Assembly: GCF_017948485.1 (NCBI RefSeq) | Contig: NZ_JAFFSX010000003.1 | Span: 248,001 to 312,000, forward strand | Direction of reading: 5' to 3' | Length of the DNA: 64,000 nucleotides | Source: Streptomyces sp. GESEQ-35 | GTDB taxonomy: Bacteria > Actinomycetota > Actinomycetes > Streptomycetales > Streptomycetaceae | In this document: positions 17,901-24,695 of the stretch, piece after piece | Layout: each line of letters begins with the position of its first letter | How positions within the stretch are numbered: position 1 is the stretch's first letter | Made by a program: the position numbers and the translations under genes | The notes under the pieces: model-generated | The model's input: the letters and a program-made list of their open reading frames with translations, nothing else | Told to the model about the DNA's origin: nothing | Databases searched by the model: none

Positions 17901-18172
17901 TCACCGAGGGCGGACGGCTGGGTGTCGTAGTGGGCCGGGCCGTCCCCGAACAGCGGTGCGCTGAAGGCGTTGGAGTCGACCTTGCCGAGACTGCGGTGGC
18001 GGGTACCGGCGTAAGCGACCCGGGTGTCCGCGGCGTCGGCGGCCGCCTTCGCCTGGGGCTCGGCGTTGCCCGGTCCTGCGGCCGCCGTCACCCCGAGCAG
18101 CGGGATCAGCAGCAGCAGCGACATCCCGAGTCTCCCCAGGCTGTACCGCCCGCCGGGGCCAGCGGATTCCAT
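14954..18172 (-). CDS. Secreted TolB-like beta-propeller protein with DUF11/CARDB repeats
   Basis: 1072 aa. A Sec-type signal peptide is visible (RLGMSLLLLIPLLGVTAAAG). The next roughly 650 residues carry TolB/WD40-like PD40 repeats (LTPDGQSVLFDA, VSPDGQRIAYSSD, FSPDGKFLAFTR, FSPDGLSIAFNRK and others). Two DUF11/CARDB-type Ig-like domains follow, separated by a Pro/Thr linker of about 40 residues near 815-850 made of PTPTPT repeats, and then a final TIG/IPT-like segment (FVTSVRGKDFPPGVPVRFKW). The ATG at 18172 has GAAGGGGACCG upstream and is preferred to an in-frame ATG 10 codons earlier. The gene is coupled by GTGA to the DUF4255 gene. A secreted protein leading a CIS operon suggests an envelope or exterior partner of the particle; its function is unknown. 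Confidence 0.82.
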   Translation of the reverse strand: MESAGPGGRYSLGRLGMSLLLLIPLLGVTAAAGPGNAEPQAKAAADAADTRVAYAGTRHRSLGKVDSNAFSAPLFGDGPAHYDTQPSALGDQMVFASLRDETNPQIYLRAADGSVRKLTTGMDVAHPQLTPDGQSVLFDAAESGGLDGGTQRDLWLVRTDGTGLTQLTDTPANEEDPTVSPDGQRIAYSSDSDQTVGQQIYVRPLAGGTATLLTDPANGTATQPAWNPVNDDVNRNWIAYTATTVDGQSKPRLRITDGTTDEPLFGDVYADWRAHSAAWQPDGNGVVFLSPEITCTCSGDYDHVFKAPPHTTTEPELVLNEDREVLSPTWLGPVDGGGVVVERTTADDPNDDPNDGLDGAHVVTLQDSRLDGSDPRDLGLTILNEDPAADTNTDPAKDPLFQPAAGFDPWTERQNYTPDGRRIVVTRFETVDGQRVERIWMVDADGSNAAPMPLAGRAATDWDTDPTFSPDGKFLAFTRTSPGGVGEAAGPSRILIADAATGAITGEITAPAGQLQGQDAQPTWSSDGTTLAFTRNMEIDGGGGNKHIWTVPVNNLTQQTDLSATDCPGSCEVIDDSPAFSPDGLSIAFNRKNGGGAVDEQNGLLLTSLSGDGCQVLLPASVLDLPGACGRALPDTSATGPFQPRDAAWTADGKSLVFSSRADVAVNSPEKLSTLDVESGEITPFTTGLPGRQKEPAVQQSVDLALQAPGSTPEVTVGDSTTVTVDVVNNGPAASPGTTLTIAPPAGVQITGITWPGGTCDAASLQCNVGVVEPGTTVPVDVTLTGVTPGDAPIDWSVTGTVLDPEPSDNAGRTVVPVVEEETPPPTSPPPTPPSPTPTPTPTPTPTPTVPPEPEEPEAGPGVRVSAQPNPGYVGGRVVVTYTVRNGRNALATGLRLKVGLPKGIPNSGPPAGCDTSWVCALPDLRPGASTVVRVVLSPKKATTGQAVGILTTTGTDADRNDNTARERLRILQPRIIAVPEIGKPGFVTSVRGKDFPPGVPVRFKWNPGITAAAAPTVPLRDGTFIGQLLILSKDQTGPRTITAGGPGFSPVKTDFLVVSGSVQPPDEVTRR

Positions 18173-18340
18173 CACGGTCCCCTTCGCAGTCCGATGCGGC
18201 ATCTGGATGTGCCCCCGCCACCCTGCACCGGCCGTCTGCGGCGCGGCAGGGCGGAGGGGACGTACCTGGGGGAAACGCGGGGTGCGCTTTCGGGCAGCGG
18301 GGGGTTCCCTGGGGCCCTTGCGAAGTCAGCTGCGGTTCGG

Positions 18341-18420
18341 CAGCGCCCCAAAGGGGCGCGGGGCTGTATCGATGTGCGGCTCCGCCGCGTGGGCGCGACC
18401 AGCCACGACGGGCCCGCGGA
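18341..18420. repeat. Dispersed palindromic repeat, copy 1
   Basis: The core hairpin GCGCCCCAAAGGGGCGC is followed by GGGGCTGTATCGATGTGCGG, CTCCGCCGCGTGGGCGCGACCAGCC-like sequence, and GGGCCCGCGG. This is one of five copies in the window. It lies between the CIS beta-propeller gene and the LuxR regulator. No gene is seen in the surrounding 18173-18467 stretch. Confidence 0.8.
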
Positions 18421-18467
18421 CGATCAACGACCAATCGTTGCCCTTCCCGCGGAGCGCTTGGCCGTCG

Positions 18468-19163
18468 TCAGATCAGCCCGTTGCGCAGCGCGTAGCCGAC
18501 CGCGTGGGCCCGGTTGCGCAGTTGCAGGCGCGTGATGATCTCGTGCAGCACGTTCTTGACGGTCCGTTCGGAGTACGCGGTCTTGCGGGCTATCTCCGCG
18601 GTGTCCAGGCCCTCCGACACCAGGCGCAGCATGTCCGCCTCGCGCGTGGTCAGCGTGGACAGGGACAGGCCGCCGGGGTCGAGGGCCGAGCGCTGGAGGC
18701 TGCTGCCGACGTGGCTGAGCAGCTTGCCGAGCAGATCGCCGGGCAACACGCCCTCGCCGTTGGCTATGGCCAGGACGAGGTGGAGGAGCTGGTCCCGGTC
18801 GGCCTCGGCGCGCCGCAGCACCGCCGCCACACCGCACTCGATGACGCGTTGCAGCGCGCCCGATCCGAGGGTGCCCACCACAAGTCCCGTACGAGTGGCC
18901 GTGTTGTGCCGCAGCCGCTGGAGCAGGGCGGCCACGTCGTCGTCAACGGTGTCGACGACCACCAGCGACACCTCGGCCAGGTCCACGTCGGCGTCGTCGA
19001 CCAGGTCGACCTCGGGGCGCTGGCGCAACTGCTGGACGACACCGAGGCGCAGGATCGGATCGGCCGCGTAGACGGCAACGGTCACCCTGCTCGTGCGGTC
19101 GGATCGAGAGGCCCAGTGGGCGGAGCCGGCTCTGGCGGGCTCACGCGGTGTGGCGACGGTCAT
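18468..19163 (-). CDS. LuxR/NarL-type transcriptional regulator beside the CIS locus
   Basis: 231 aa from the ATG at 19163; a 10-codon longer form starting at 19193 is possible. The N-terminal half is receiver-like (VTVAVYAADPILRLGVVQQL, then VSLVVVDTVDDDVAALLQRL) but lacks the usual acidic pair and the xDxxMP context, so it is an atypical receiver that may not be phosphorylated. The C-terminal HTH is a standard LuxR type (LTTREADMLRLVSEGLDTAE, IARKTAYSERTVKNVLHEII). No kinase gene is adjacent. Position next to the CIS operons suggests that it controls them, but no binding site can be assigned from the sequence. Confidence 0.85.
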   Translation of the reverse strand: MTVATPREPARAGSAHWASRSDRTSRVTVAVYAADPILRLGVVQQLRQRPEVDLVDDADVDLAEVSLVVVDTVDDDVAALLQRLRHNTATRTGLVVGTLGSGALQRVIECGVAAVLRRAEADRDQLLHLVLAIANGEGVLPGDLLGKLLSHVGSSLQRSALDPGGLSLSTLTTREADMLRLVSEGLDTAEIARKTAYSERTVKNVLHEIITRLQLRNRAHAVGYALRNGLI

Positions 19164-19395
19164 TTCAGGGCCATTCTCCTCGGCGCAGGACATGGAGGTA
19201 CCTGTTTCTGAGTGCGTGGGGGGAGGGTATGCAGGGTCGAGGCGACCACCGAAGGCGGCGCACGGGAGAACTCGTGCGACATTAACGACGCACCGTTACA
19301 ACGGAGTTGACATGGGCTTGCCGGGCAGTGCGACTGCCCGGGTGTTGCCCTCGCGCTTCTCGTGGCGTCCCCGGGCGCGCTCCTACCGTGGTGGC

Positions 19396-20727
19396 GTGAC
19401 GCCTTCTGCTGCCTCTTCCGGCCCCGGTGCGCCCGGCCTCGACATCCCGGCCGTGACGGTGGCGCCGGGTGACATCGCCACGACCACTCTGACCGTCCGC
19501 AACGACAGCGACATCGTCGAGGCGTACAGCCTGGAAGTCGTGGGGGACTGCGCCCCCTGGACCACCGTGGAGCCCGCCCGGGTCTCCCTGTATCCCGGCA
19601 CCTCCGAAGCGGTGACGATCCGTCTGTCGCCGCCGCGGTCCCCGGAGATCCGGGCCGGTGAGCTGCCTCTCGGTGTGCGGGTCCTGCCGACCGAGCACCC
19701 CGAGTCGGTGCGGGTCCTCGAAACCACGGTGCACATCGAGGCGTTCCACGAGCTCCAGACCGAACTGGCCCCGCGCCGGCGCCGCGGCTGGCTGCGCGGC
19801 CGCTACAAGCTGGCGGTGCGCAACCAGGGCAACACGCCGGTGCAGGTGGGCTTCACCCCCGGACAGGCGGGCGAGGAGCTGGGGTTCGCCTTCAACCCGG
19901 CCGAACCGAAGCTGGAGCCCGGCGAGTCGACCGAGGTCGGGCTGCGCGTCCGCACGGCCAAGCCGGTGTGGTTCGGCGCGCCGGTGGTGTGGCCGTTCAC
20001 CGTTGACACCGCCGAGAAGGGTGACCGGGAGGAGGAGGCCCGGTGGGACGAGCCCGCCGTCCGGCCGCCGCTGGACGCGGAGTTCGTCCAGATCCCGATC
20101 TTCCCCAGGTGGCTGCTGATTCTGCTTGCGGCGCTGCTCGCGCTGCTGCTCGCCTGGTTCGCACTGGTCCGTCCGGTGGTGAAGAGCGCCGCCAAGGAAG
20201 CGGCCGAGGAAGCGGTCCAGCCGCGCCCCACGCCCGCCGGGGAGCAGACTCCGGGCGCCGGCACCGGCGCCGGTTCGAGCGCCCAACCCGGCGGTGGCGG
20301 CCAGGAGTCGGGCGCGCCGGCCGGATCGGGTGGCGGGGGCACTTCGGCGGGCGGTGGCACCGCGGCCGGCGGCCAGCAGTCGCAGACCATCGATGTGCAG
20401 ACGTCCGCCGGGGAGACCAAGACCGGTACCTACAAGGTGCCCAAGGACAGCGTGTTCGGGGTCACGGACATCGTCGTCGCCAACTTCCAGGGCGACGAAG
20501 GGGTGTTGACGATCTCGTTCGGCGACCGCAAGATCACCACGATCGCGCTGGAGACCTTCCGGAACCAGGACTACCACTGGGTGACCCCCATCGAGATCGC
20601 TGAGAACGACACCGTGACCATCAACGTGACCTGCGCAAAGCCTGGTACACCGGCTACCGGTCGACAGGCGCAGGGGTGCCACGAGGTCCTGAACGTGAGC
20701 GGTGTGCTCAGCCGCACCACTCAGTGA
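19396..20727 (+). CDS. One-pass membrane protein with N-terminal Ig-like domains (CIS-flanking)
   Basis: 443 aa from the GTG at 19396; an in-frame ATG at 19312 is an alternative. Two Ig-like/COG1470-type modules occupy about 1-200 (VAPGDIATTTLTVRNDSDIV, VSLYPGTSEAVTIRLSPPRS, YKLAVRNQGNTPVQVGFTPG). A single strong membrane helix follows at about 237-260 (RWLLILLAALLALLLAWFAL), then a Gly/Ser/Pro-rich linker and a C-terminal domain of about 100 residues with two Cys. There is no signal peptide before the helix, so the N-terminal part is probably cytosolic and the C-terminal part outside. That layout fits a docking protein for cytosolic CIS particles, as reported for CisA in Streptomyces, but the identity is only suggested. 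It is divergent from the LuxR gene. Confidence 0.72.
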   Translation: MTPSAASSGPGAPGLDIPAVTVAPGDIATTTLTVRNDSDIVEAYSLEVVGDCAPWTTVEPARVSLYPGTSEAVTIRLSPPRSPEIRAGELPLGVRVLPTEHPESVRVLETTVHIEAFHELQTELAPRRRRGWLRGRYKLAVRNQGNTPVQVGFTPGQAGEELGFAFNPAEPKLEPGESTEVGLRVRTAKPVWFGAPVVWPFTVDTAEKGDREEEARWDEPAVRPPLDAEFVQIPIFPRWLLILLAALLALLLAWFALVRPVVKSAAKEAAEEAVQPRPTPAGEQTPGAGTGAGSSAQPGGGGQESGAPAGSGGGGTSAGGGTAAGGQQSQTIDVQTSAGETKTGTYKVPKDSVFGVTDIVVANFQGDEGVLTISFGDRKITTIALETFRNQDYHWVTPIEIAENDTVTINVTCAKPGTPATGRQAQGCHEVLNVSGVLSRTTQ

Positions 20728-20847
20728 ACCGGACCTTCCGATTCTGGGACATTGTCGATCGATACTGACGCTCTCTGTAAAGCATCAGATCTTGTTCGGC
20801 CGGAAATCGACAACCATGGTCCGAAAACGGCACCCTGTCCTCATAGA

Positions 20848-20873
20848 AACCCCCAGGTCATGACCTGGGGGTT
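20848..20873. terminator. Bidirectional terminator between convergent genes
   Basis: A perfect 26-bp palindrome with 13-bp arms (AACCCCCAGGTCA and its complement) is flanked by T-rich sequence on both strands (GTTGTTCGTTT on plus, TTTCTATGA on minus). It lies between the ends of the one-pass membrane protein gene and the TetR gene. Confidence 0.85.
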
Positions 20874-20893
20874 GTTCGTTTGTCCAGCGGAGT

Positions 20894-21526
20894 TCACACG
20901 TCCTTGACAACGGCGTGCTGCCGCTCGGCGCCGTGCAGCCGGCGGACCGTGGCGGCGGCCGTGGGGCCGTCGACTCCGGCGGCGATCAGCGCGGCGGTGG
21001 CGGCACTCGTCCCGTCGTCGGTCCAGATCCCGGAGTTGACGGTGGCGAGGAGTGCCAGCAGGTGGGCCTCGATGGCGGTGCTGAGCGGGCCGGGCGGTAC
21101 GACGGTGTGGAACACGCCCTGGCGCTGCCCCTCGGCGAGGATGCCGGCGGCCGTCTCACGGGCCGGGGCGAGGAGTTCGCTCACCTGGTCGGCGCCGAGG
21201 TCCTGGGGGGCGAGACCGATCAGCGCGCGGTAGCAGTCGCCGACCGGCCAGAGGGTGAGGACGAAGCGGGCCAGCGCGCTCGCGGGGCCGGGGCCCGGCC
21301 CGCTCGTGACGGCGATCGCGAGGCGTATGGCCTCCGCGGCGTCCTCGGCGATCCCCTCCACCAGCGCCGCCCGGCCGGCGAAGTGCGTATAGACGGTGCG
21401 CCGCGCCACGCCTGCGGCCTCGGCGATGTCACCGAGGCTGCTGTCGGGGTTGCGGGCCAGTTCCCGCAGCGCCGCGTCGAGGATGCGGGCACGGGTGGCA
21501 CGCCTCGATACGGAGGGAGGCATCAC
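20894..21526 (-). CDS. TetR-family regulator
   Basis: 210 aa. The HTH is at about 10-55 (ATRARILDAALRELARNP, DIAEAAGVARRTVYTHFAGR). The C-terminal ligand domain ends with TSAATAALIAAGVDGPTAAA, which closely resembles the end of the neighbouring TetR protein, so the two are paralogues. A large inverted repeat just upstream of the start is the probable operator, giving autoregulation. No obvious transporter or enzyme is paired with it; the gene on its far side is convergent. Confidence 0.92.
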   Translation of the reverse strand: MMPPSVSRRATRARILDAALRELARNPDSSLGDIAEAAGVARRTVYTHFAGRAALVEGIAEDAAEAIRLAIAVTSGPGPGPASALARFVLTLWPVGDCYRALIGLAPQDLGADQVSELLAPARETAAGILAEGQRQGVFHTVVPPGPLSTAIEAHLLALLATVNSGIWTDDGTSAATAALIAAGVDGPTAAATVRRLHGAERQHAVVKDV

Positions 21527-21532
21527 GGCAAT

Positions 21533-21581
21533 ATTTGCACATCGACGAGCAAAAAACTAGCCTGCTCATCGATGTGCAAAT
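21533..21581. promoter_or_regulatory. Paired operator upstream of TetR gene 20894-21526
   Basis: Arms ATTTGCACATCGACGAGCA (21533-21551) and TGCTCATCGATGTGCAAAT (21563-21581) are inverted copies with one mismatch, separated by AAAAACTAGCC. The right arm is itself a near-palindrome around ATCGAT (TGCTCATCGATGTGCA). This fits two TetR dimer sites spaced about three helical turns apart, only 7 bp from the TetR start codon. Confidence 0.75.
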
Positions 21582-21620
21582 AACTCCTTGCCGGCGCCGC
21601 TCGGATACGACTACGACAGC

Positions 21621-22313
21621 TCAGTCGTCGTCCGCGGACTCCGCGACCACGACCGACGCCGCCTCGACCGCCCCGACCGCCTGGACCACGGCATGCGCCC
21701 GTACCTCGGGCACGCCGGCCGCGATGAGCATGGCGGTGGCGGCCCTGGTCCCGTCGTCCTCCAGGGCGCCGGTGTTGACCGCCTCCAGCAACGCGACCGT
21801 CATCGCCTCCAGCCCGGCACTCAGCACGGCGGCCGGGAGATGCGTGTGGAAGACACCGTCCCGCTGCCCGCGCTCCAGGATCGCCGTGACCTGCTCACGG
21901 GCCGGCGCCAGAACCTCGGCCACGCGTTCCGCACCCAGGTCGCGCTGGGCCAGCGAGAGGAGCAGACGGTAGCGGTCCCCCACGGGCCACAGCGCGTACA
22001 CGAGGCGAGCAAGGGCCCCCTCGTCGCTTTCGCGCTCCGCCCCCTTCCCCGCTTCCTGCCCGGTGGGTTCCGCACCGCCCGGCAACGCGAGCCGCAGCGC
22101 CTCGGCGGCCTCCTCGGCGAGCGCCTCCAACAACGCCTCGCGCCCCGGGAAGTGGCCGAACAGGGTGCGCCGTACGACACCGGCGGCGCGCGCCAGCTCC
22201 TCCAGCGTGATGTCCGGGTTCCGCCCGAGCTCCCGGCGGGCCGTGGCCAGGATGCGCGCCCGGTTGGCCCGCGAATTGCGGCGCAACGGCTCGCGGACGA
22301 CAGGCTTGGCCAC
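21621..22313 (-). CDS. TetR-family regulator, paralogue of 20894-21526
   Basis: 230 aa. The N-terminal HTH is clear (NRARILATARRELGRNPD, ELARAAGVVRRTLFGHFPGR). The C-terminal part ends with TRAATAMLIAAGVPEVRAHA, matching the neighbour's tail. A charged insert near 95-110 (GGAEPTGQEAGKGAERESDE) is absent from the paralogue. It lies 94 bp upstream of the other TetR gene in the same direction. It does not share the long operator seen between the two genes, so the pair may respond to different signals. Confidence 0.9.
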   Translation of the reverse strand: MAKPVVREPLRRNSRANRARILATARRELGRNPDITLEELARAAGVVRRTLFGHFPGREALLEALAEEAAEALRLALPGGAEPTGQEAGKGAERESDEGALARLVYALWPVGDRYRLLLSLAQRDLGAERVAEVLAPAREQVTAILERGQRDGVFHTHLPAAVLSAGLEAMTVALLEAVNTGALEDDGTRAATAMLIAAGVPEVRAHAVVQAVGAVEAASVVVAESADDD

Positions 22314-22435
22314 GGAAACCTCAAGGGGTCAGTACGGAGAGTCAAGGTCAGGGCTGGGCGAGGAGCGCGTCCATTCTAGGCCGACGGCTACATCCGGCCG
22401 TCGCGCACGCGGGCGGCGCCGCGACCCTGTCCCCC

Positions 22436-22473
22436 TCGACACCCGCGGCCGGTCACTCGGCCGCGGGTGTCGA
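22436..22473 (-). terminator. Terminator of the ABC importer/2H phosphoesterase operon
   Basis: A perfect 16-bp inverted repeat (TCGACACCCGCGGCCG and its complement) with a 6-nt loop lies 25 bp after the stop codon of the 2H phosphoesterase gene. There is no long U-tract, which is common for actinobacterial terminators. Confidence 0.75.
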
Positions 22474-22497
22474 TCCGCCCTGCGCGCTGACGGCCGC

Positions 22498-23196
22498 TCA
22501 GCGAGGCAGCCGCCAGGTGTGGACGTGCTGCCAGGTCAGGGTCTGCCACCAGCGGCCCGTCCAGTCGTCGCTGCCGGTGCGGTAGAGGGTGACGGTGTCG
22601 CCGGGGAAGCTGGGCGAGTAGGGGACGGGGAGCCCGTCGACGTACTCCACCACCTCCTCGTACAGATCCGGGCGCACGTACATGTCGTGCGAGACCAGCG
22701 ACAGGTGCGGCAGGAAGCTGGCCGCGTCGAAACGGTGTTCAGCGGGGTTCGGGGCCGGGGTCTCCAAGGGGGCTATGGCCTCGTCGACGAGGGCGGCCAG
22801 TTCGGTGAACGCCGTGTTCGGTGTGGTGCCGTCGGCGAGGTGGGCGACGTCGTAGACCAGACCGATGCCCTGCCGCCGTACCCCGGCGTTGTGCACGGTG
22901 AAGGGGGTGGCCCCGGCCAGTCCCGCGGTCACCGCGGCGACGATCTCCGCCTCGGGGACCGGAAGGTGGCGGCTGCCCACCAGGGTCGCGTGGGGCGGGA
23001 ACGCGCCGGACGAGACGAACCCGTACTGCGCCCGCACCTGGGCCGTCACGGCGGTCACCGCGGCGCAGGTCACGGGGTCGGGGCGGAGGTAGACGCCGTA
23101 GCGGTACGGGTCGCCCGCGGCCCGGTCGAAACGTGCCGTCGCCCTGACCTCCAGGTCGAGGTCGGTCAGCCCGGCCGGCTGGGTGGTCTCTGTCAC
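22498..23196 (-). CDS. 2H phosphoesterase-superfamily protein (2'-5' RNA ligase-like)
   Basis: 232 aa. Two H-x-[T/S] motifs, the hallmark of the 2H superfamily, are visible: PPHATLVGS near residue 68 and LPHLSLVSHD near 160. The family hydrolyses cyclic phosphodiesters or related substrates. The opening DPYRYGVYLRPD fits the fold's first strand. The GTG at 23196 overlaps the TGA of the solute-binding protein (GTGA), so it is translationally coupled to an Ugp-like importer. This suggests that it acts on the imported compound, probably a phosphodiester, in the cytosol; no signal peptide is seen. The substrate is inference. Confidence 0.82.
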   Translation of the reverse strand: MTETTQPAGLTDLDLEVRATARFDRAAGDPYRYGVYLRPDPVTCAAVTAVTAQVRAQYGFVSSGAFPPHATLVGSRHLPVPEAEIVAAVTAGLAGATPFTVHNAGVRRQGIGLVYDVAHLADGTTPNTAFTELAALVDEAIAPLETPAPNPAEHRFDAASFLPHLSLVSHDMYVRPDLYEEVVEYVDGLPVPYSPSFPGDTVTLYRTGSDDWTGRWWQTLTWQHVHTWRLPR

Positions 23197-24578
23197 TGTC
23201 CTGCCTGCTTCCGGTAGTCCTGGATCTTCTCCGTCGCCGCGTTCTCGGCCGCCTTCAGCGCGCTGTCCAGCGAGATCTTGCCGCTGAACGCCCGCTGCAT
23301 CTGCGGCACGACGACGTCCCGCACGCCCTGCATGGCCCCGCTGAGGCAGCCGGAGGTGGCGGTCGTCGCCGGGGTGTCGGCGAACTGCTTCGCGAGCACG
23401 GCGTACGACGTGTTCTTCGCGAGGAACGCCTGCCAGGTCGCCGAGTTGTCGACGTCCGTGTTGATCGGCGCGTACCCAGAGGCCCTGGCGAACCGTTCCT
23501 GTACCTCGGCCGAGGCCAGGTAACTGATCAGCTTCCAGCTCGCCACCTGCTCGGCCGCGCTGTGCCCGGCCTGGTCCACCCACATCGCGGCCCCGCCGAT
23601 CGCGGCACCGGCGGAGGACTTGGACCCCGACAGCGGATACGGCAGGGCGGAGTACCCCTTCATGCCCGCCTCGGTCAGACCACCGATGGCGCCGCTGGAG
23701 TTGAACATCATGGCGGTCTTGCCGGCCGCGAACGCGGTCAGCGCCGCGTTGCCGTCGGTACCCGTGTCGAGGGCGACCCCGTCGGTGTAGAGCCTGGCCA
23801 TGGTCCCGATCGCGCCGCGCTGCGCGTCGCCGGTCAGGGACAGAGCGGTGGCGCCGTCGCCCTTCCGGCCGTTGTCCGGCGTGCAGAACGGCTCCCCGGC
23901 CGCCGCCGTGAGCTGCTCGAACCACCAGTCGTCGAAGGGCTGGTCGATGCCCTTCACGGAGGGGTCCGCGGCATGGATCCTGCGCGCGGCGGCATCCACT
24001 CCGCTCAGCGTGCCGAGCGTCGACCGGTCCACGCCCGCCTTCGCCAGCAGCTTGTCGTTGACGTACAGCAACGGCATCGACGTGTTGAGCGGTACGGCCA
24101 GCAGCTTGCCGTCGGCCGTGTAGTAGTTGCGAGCCGCCGGGCGGAGCTTGCCGAGGTCGAGATCCTTCGGATTGGCGGCCGCCATGGCCTCGGCGGAGAC
24201 GGTCTGCTCGGCGTCGCGCAGATAACCGGTGGTGATGTCGTTGGTGACCATCACGGACGGGGTGTCGCCGTTGCGCACGGCGGAGGTGTACTTGGCGATG
24301 GCGTCGGCGTAACTGCCCTGGAAGGACGCCTTGACGACGATCTTCCCCCTGTTGGCCTCATTGAAGACATCGACCTCGGCCTGAAACGCCTCCCCGGCCG
24401 GCCCCCCGAGCCCATGCCAGAGGCTGACGGTCACCTCACCCTTGGCAGAGGCTAGGGCGGAGGGCCCGGGAGCAGCACCGGTGGCCTTGCCAGAGGTCCC
24501 GGACCCACCGCAGGCGGTGAGAGCAAGGGCACCGAGACAGGCGACTGTGACGTGCAGTGGTCTGGGACGTATGGGCAT
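23193..24578 (-). CDS. ABC transporter solute-binding lipoprotein, UgpB-like
   Basis: 461 aa. A lipobox is visible (LGALALTACGG, Cys at about 23). The mature protein resembles UgpB-type family 1 binding proteins: VSLWHGLGGPAGEAFQAEVD, VKASFQGSYADAIAKYTSAV, PSVMVTNDITTGYL and VPLNTSMPLLYVNDKLLAKA. UgpB binds glycerol-3-phosphate and glycerophosphodiesters, whereas many relatives take other sugars. It is separated from the second permease gene by 117 bp that contain a dispersed repeat, unlike the tight couplings in the rest of the operon. The ribosome site is AGGAAG. The substrate is not certain. Confidence 0.88.
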   Translation of the reverse strand: MPIRPRPLHVTVACLGALALTACGGSGTSGKATGAAPGPSALASAKGEVTVSLWHGLGGPAGEAFQAEVDVFNEANRGKIVVKASFQGSYADAIAKYTSAVRNGDTPSVMVTNDITTGYLRDAEQTVSAEAMAAANPKDLDLGKLRPAARNYYTADGKLLAVPLNTSMPLLYVNDKLLAKAGVDRSTLGTLSGVDAAARRIHAADPSVKGIDQPFDDWWFEQLTAAAGEPFCTPDNGRKGDGATALSLTGDAQRGAIGTMARLYTDGVALDTGTDGNAALTAFAAGKTAMMFNSSGAIGGLTEAGMKGYSALPYPLSGSKSSAGAAIGGAAMWVDQAGHSAAEQVASWKLISYLASAEVQERFARASGYAPINTDVDNSATWQAFLAKNTSYAVLAKQFADTPATTATSGCLSGAMQGVRDVVVPQMQRAFSGKISLDSALKAAENAATEKIQDYRKQAGQ

Positions 24579-24612
24579 GACGAACTTCCTAACTGGATAC
24601 GAACGTTACTTT

Positions 24613-24665
24613 CAGCGCCCCGATAGGGGCGCGGGGAACTGCGCGACCAGCCACAGACGACCCGC
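24613..24665. repeat. Dispersed palindromic repeat, copy 2
   Basis: GCGCCCCGATAGGGGCGC hairpin followed by GGGGAACTGCGCGACCAGCC, inserted between permease and solute-binding protein genes of the same operon. It could reduce or adjust expression of downstream genes. Confidence 0.8.
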
Positions 24666-24695
24666 AGCCGGCAACACACAGGAGCCCGACGGCGC

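Noticed and set aside
19321-19341. Hairpin CCGGGCAGT-GCG-ACTGCCCGG upstream of the one-pass membrane protein as a terminator
   Set aside because: It lies between a divergent pair of starts with no gene ending there and no T-run; it could be a leader structure but support is weak.
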